A stretch of DNA of 56,713 nucleotides from Bacillota bacterium. GTDB lineage: Bacteria; Bacillota; Clostridia; Christensenellales; Aristaeellaceae. Position 1 is the first letter of the stretch, and each line of letters opens with the position of its first letter. This document shows, piece by piece, positions 54,274 to 56,713 of this stretch. The stretch covers positions 1 to 56,713 of the forward strand of contig JAEYOV010000054.1 of assembly GCA_023411395.1 (NCBI GenBank), given 5' to 3'. The position numbers and the translations under genes were made by a program. The notes below the pieces were generated by a model. It did not search any database. It was not told the origin of the DNA and worked only from the letters and a program-made list of their open reading frames with translations.

Positions 54274-56713
54274 TTATTTCGCGTGCTGCCTTCTGCGGTT
54301 CATGATCAGGAGCAGGACACCGGCCAGCGTCATCAGTCCGCCGAAGGGTACCATGAGCATGATCCATTCACCGGTGACCGGCAATACGCTGTTGATGGCC
54401 CACACAATGACCGTCGCCGTATTGGTGTTCTGGCGCTCAGCCGTCTGGGGGTTAATGGGATCGGTGATGTTGGTGGATACCGCGTATCTGCCGATGTTGG
54501 GCACCGGAATCTCAACGCTCGCGTCACCCTCAAGCTCGATATAATTGCCTTCGACGATGACTAAGTACTGTACCTCGCTAGGTATGACGTTGCCTTGGCT
54601 ATCCACCGTGGCAGGCGCCAGCACCAGCGTTGAGTTGATGGAGTGGATGCCCGTATCCGGATCTTCATACGCGGCCTGGGATACGATGTGGGGGAATACG
54701 CTGGGATCGGTGGAGATATTTTCGACCCAGTTGTAGAAGCTGATATGGGAGTCAAATTCATCCACCAGGTTCACTTGCATGGGCGCCGTATTCGTGTTCG
54801 TCAGCGTGAATATGTAGATCCAGCGACGGTCCCGCGTGGGATCGCCAACAAACATGTCTACAACGCTGGCAGCCTTGTGCACCGTTACTTCCACGGTCAC
54901 ATCCGTTTCCACCTCGTTGGAGGGGATGGGATCATAAGGCGTTTCTTCATCCTTCTTGGGCGTGAGTACCGCGCTGTTTTCGATGGTGACCACATCCTCA
55001 TCCACGCTGATGGCATCTACGCTGACAACGAAGGAGAGTGTGACCTCGGCAGGTGCCGTGACTTCCATAGTCTCCGGGTTGAAGGTGGCGGCAGGCATTT
55101 TGAAGTTCCAGGTCAGAAGCTTCAAGTTCGCCGCATCCTGGTTTTCGCCATACCCCGTTGTGATAAACTCTTCAAATGTAACGCCATCGGGCAGCAAGTC
55201 GCTGATGGTTACATCGAAGGGGAGCAGCGACCGGCTCTGGGCAGTCAGGGTATAGGTCATCGTCTCGCCGGGATGGGCTTCTGTCTTACTGGTCTGCTTA
55301 CTGATACTCATGACCGGCCCTAAGACTTCCACTTCTACCGTATTGCTGGTGAGCGGGTAGGTGGGCGGCTCTTCCTGGCCATTCTCCGGGAACTCCGGCC
55401 AGTATGGGTCTTCGAATTCGCCTGTGGCGCTGTTCAACAGCAGACGGTAGCCCTCTTCCAGTGCCGTCAGTTCATCAGCCGTCACCGTAAAGGTGAAGGA
55501 TGCCGTTCCGGGTACGAATGCACCTTCCACATAAGTGGCCGCGGGGATCGAACCTTCCCAGGTAATGATTCTGGTGAAGCTGTTGTAAATTGCAGCACCC
55601 GTACCATGATCCGTAAAGTCTACGAAGTTCTGGCTGGCAGCCAAGCTGTCGTATACTGCCGCAACTGATACTTCACGCAGCATACTGTTGGTCAGGGTAA
55701 TGGTATAGGCGAACTGCTCGCCGCCCAGCACCCGGGTCTTGTCGACAGTCTTGGAGAGTTCCACGATGGGGGTGTTCAGGGTATTCAGAATCTCGCCGCT
55801 GTCAATGTACGTACGGTATCCGGCAGGTGTGGCCGTCTCGACAACGCTATAGACGATCTCTTCTCTCCCATCGTATACAGGCAGGTCTTCCCAGGTATAG
55901 GTCCATGCCGGAGTATCGCCCCCACTGAGCTGTACGGGGTTTCCGTAAGGCACCGTGCCGGCATACAATTGTACAGTGATGCTGGCCGGCCGGTTATCAT
56001 TGTCCGCATCGTCCCAGGCCTTTGTGACGACAAAGGTCCTTACCAATGTGTTGACAATCTGGCCTTCCACAATGCTCCGCACGTAGCCGGCCGGTACGTC
56101 CTCGTCCTCTTCCACCACGCTGTAGTCGATCTTTGTGCCCTGGGTGTCATAGGCGAGCAGGCCGCTCCAGGTATAGGTGTCGACGTTTCCGTTGTTTACT
56201 ACGCTGGGTGTCGGCTGCGGATCCGCCGCGAAGCCGTTCGCATACAGCGTCAGCACATTCCCGGTGGGACGATTCTCGTTCCCGCCGTCGTTCCAGATCT
56301 TTGTCCCGCTGATCTCCGTCAGCAGGGTGTTGGTTACGGTTCCGTCCTCAGCCACGCTTCTTTTGTAGCCGGCCGGTACGTCCTCGTCCTCTTCCACCAC
56401 GCTGTAGTCGATCTCTATGCCCTGGGTGTCATAGGCGAGCAGACCGCTCCAGGTATAGGTGTCGACGTTTCCGTTGTTTACTACGCTGGGCGTCGGCTGC
56501 GGATCCGCCGCAAAGCCGTTCGCATACAGCGCCAGCACGTTCCCGGTGGGTCGATTCTCGTTGCCGCCGTCTACCCAGACCTTCGTCCCGGTGATCTCCG
56601 TCAGCAGCGTGTTGACGATCTCGCCTTCCTGTCCTTCGCTCTGCTCGTACTCGTCGGGCACACCGGTCTCTTCCGCGCTATATGCGATCAGATCCCCGTT
56701 CCCGTCATATTTG
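54274..56713 (-). CDS. Cna_B/DUF11 repeat surface protein with LPVTG sorting signal (partial, N-terminus missing)
   Basis: The frame is open to the right edge, so 812 C-terminal codons are seen. The N-terminal part shown has three Cna_B-type domains. Two are nearly identical 94-residue copies (GTKVWVDGGNENRPTGN to YSVVEE...NTLLTEI), with the lysine, glutamate and asparagine needed for internal isopeptide bonds. DUF11-like domains follow (PIVELSKTVDKTRVLGGEQFAYTITLTNS, MSISKQTSKTEAHPGETMTYTLTAQS). The end is a cell-wall sorting signal: LPVTG, a hydrophobic helix, then RRRQHAK. This is an adhesin or pilin-like wall protein. The neighbouring sortase is the likely anchoring enzyme. The start codon and signal peptide lie outside the window. 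Confidence 0.92.
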   Translation of the reverse strand, partial: KYDGNGDLIAYSAEETGVPDEYEQSEGQEGEIVNTLLTEITGTKVWVDGGNENRPTGNVLALYANGFAADPQPTPSVVNNGNVDTYTWSGLLAYDTQGIEIDYSVVEEDEDVPAGYKRSVAEDGTVTNTLLTEISGTKIWNDGGNENRPTGNVLTLYANGFAADPQPTPSVVNNGNVDTYTWSGLLAYDTQGTKIDYSVVEEDEDVPAGYVRSIVEGQIVNTLVRTFVVTKAWDDADNDNRPASITVQLYAGTVPYGNPVQLSGGDTPAWTYTWEDLPVYDGREEIVYSVVETATPAGYRTYIDSGEILNTLNTPIVELSKTVDKTRVLGGEQFAYTITLTNSMLREVSVAAVYDSLAASQNFVDFTDHGTGAAIYNSFTRIITWEGSIPAATYVEGAFVPGTASFTFTVTADELTALEEGYRLLLNSATGEFEDPYWPEFPENGQEEPPTYPLTSNTVEVEVLGPVMSISKQTSKTEAHPGETMTYTLTAQSRSLLPFDVTISDLLPDGVTFEEFITTGYGENQDAANLKLLTWNFKMPAATFNPETMEVTAPAEVTLSFVVSVDAISVDEDVVTIENSAVLTPKKDEETPYDPIPSNEVETDVTVEVTVHKAASVVDMFVGDPTRDRRWIYIFTLTNTNTAPMQVNLVDEFDSHISFYNWVENISTDPSVFPHIVSQAAYEDPDTGIHSINSTLVLAPATVDSQGNVIPSEVQYLVIVEGNYIELEGDASVEIPVPNIGRYAVSTNITDPINPQTAERQNTNTATVIVWAINSVLPVTGEWIMLMVPFGGLMTLAGVLLLIMNRRRQHAK
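56085..56648 (-). repeat. Two tandem 282-bp Cna_B repeats
   Basis: Two units of 282 bp (94 residues) at 56085-56366 and 56367-56648 are almost identical at nucleotide level. A related but more diverged unit starts at the right edge. Such repeats explain why an assembly would end here. Confidence 0.85.

Noticed and set aside
1..56713. tRNA, rRNA, CRISPR arrays, insertion sequences and phage genes
   Set aside because: I looked for their usual signs on both strands and found none. Short non-coding RNAs could still be missed without covariance-model searches.

Overview
The window most likely comes from an uncultured, strictly anaerobic, fermentative Clostridia-type Firmicute with moderately high GC, possibly a gut Christensenellales-like lineage. 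This rests on AGGAGG ribosome binding sites, TTGACA/TATAAT promoters, LPxTG and sortase surface chemistry, YesM/YesN-type two-component genes, a class III (oxygen-sensitive) ribonucleotide reductase and a DUF3048 protein. Species-level placement is inference. I see no rRNA, tRNA, CRISPR array, phage gene or transposase. Both ends cut through long repeat-containing secreted proteins, as expected where an assembly breaks in repeats.

Layout. 1-2794 (-): N-terminal part of a secreted protein with seven roughly 73-residue repeats and SH3-like domains. 2983-6083: NUDIX hydrolase, a 56-residue membrane protein, a GNAT acetyltransferase and, convergent to them, a secreted protein of unknown function. 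6843-23934 (+): a 17-kb unidirectional cluster of a complete oligopeptide ABC transporter (OppDFBC plus binding protein), two M19 dipeptidase paralogs, two N-acyl-D-amino-acid deacylase paralogs, an Asp/Glu/hydantoin-type racemase, a nitroreductase, an M28-like and an M20 peptidase, and a GntR regulator. 23966-26745 (-): nrdDG behind a pair of NrdR boxes. 27022-27447 (+): an acyl-CoA thioesterase.

27469-44704 is a glucuronoxylan-oligosaccharide utilisation region. One minus-strand operon holds a GH67 alpha-glucuronidase, LplB/LplC-type permeases, a solute-binding protein and an SGNH acetylesterase. A plus-strand regulatory operon (response regulator, histidine kinase, response regulator) lies beside it. 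A second minus-strand operon holds a GH8 reducing-end exo-oligoxylanase, a binding protein and two permeases. All three hydrolases lack signal peptides, so the picture is uptake of acetylated aldouronates and xylo-oligosaccharides followed by cytoplasmic deacetylation, removal of glucuronate and trimming to xylose.

45094-49977 is an MacB-type efflux operon (adaptor, FtsX-like permease, ATPase) divergent from a TetR regulator across a symmetrical operator/promoter. 50176-56713 holds a DUF3048 protein, another secreted protein of unknown function, a sortase with a very long N-terminal extension, and its likely substrate, a Cna_B/DUF11 repeat surface protein ending in LPVTG.

The most interesting unit is the 17-kb peptide cluster. 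Its enzymes together could import and fully dismantle N-acylated or D-amino-acid-containing peptides. Two enzyme families in it carry altered metal-site motifs: HxH instead of HxD in both M19 proteins, and loss of the Glu-Glu pair in the M28 protein. All three binding proteins in the window lack a lipobox cysteine, and each gene is followed by a strong hairpin without a convincing U-tract.
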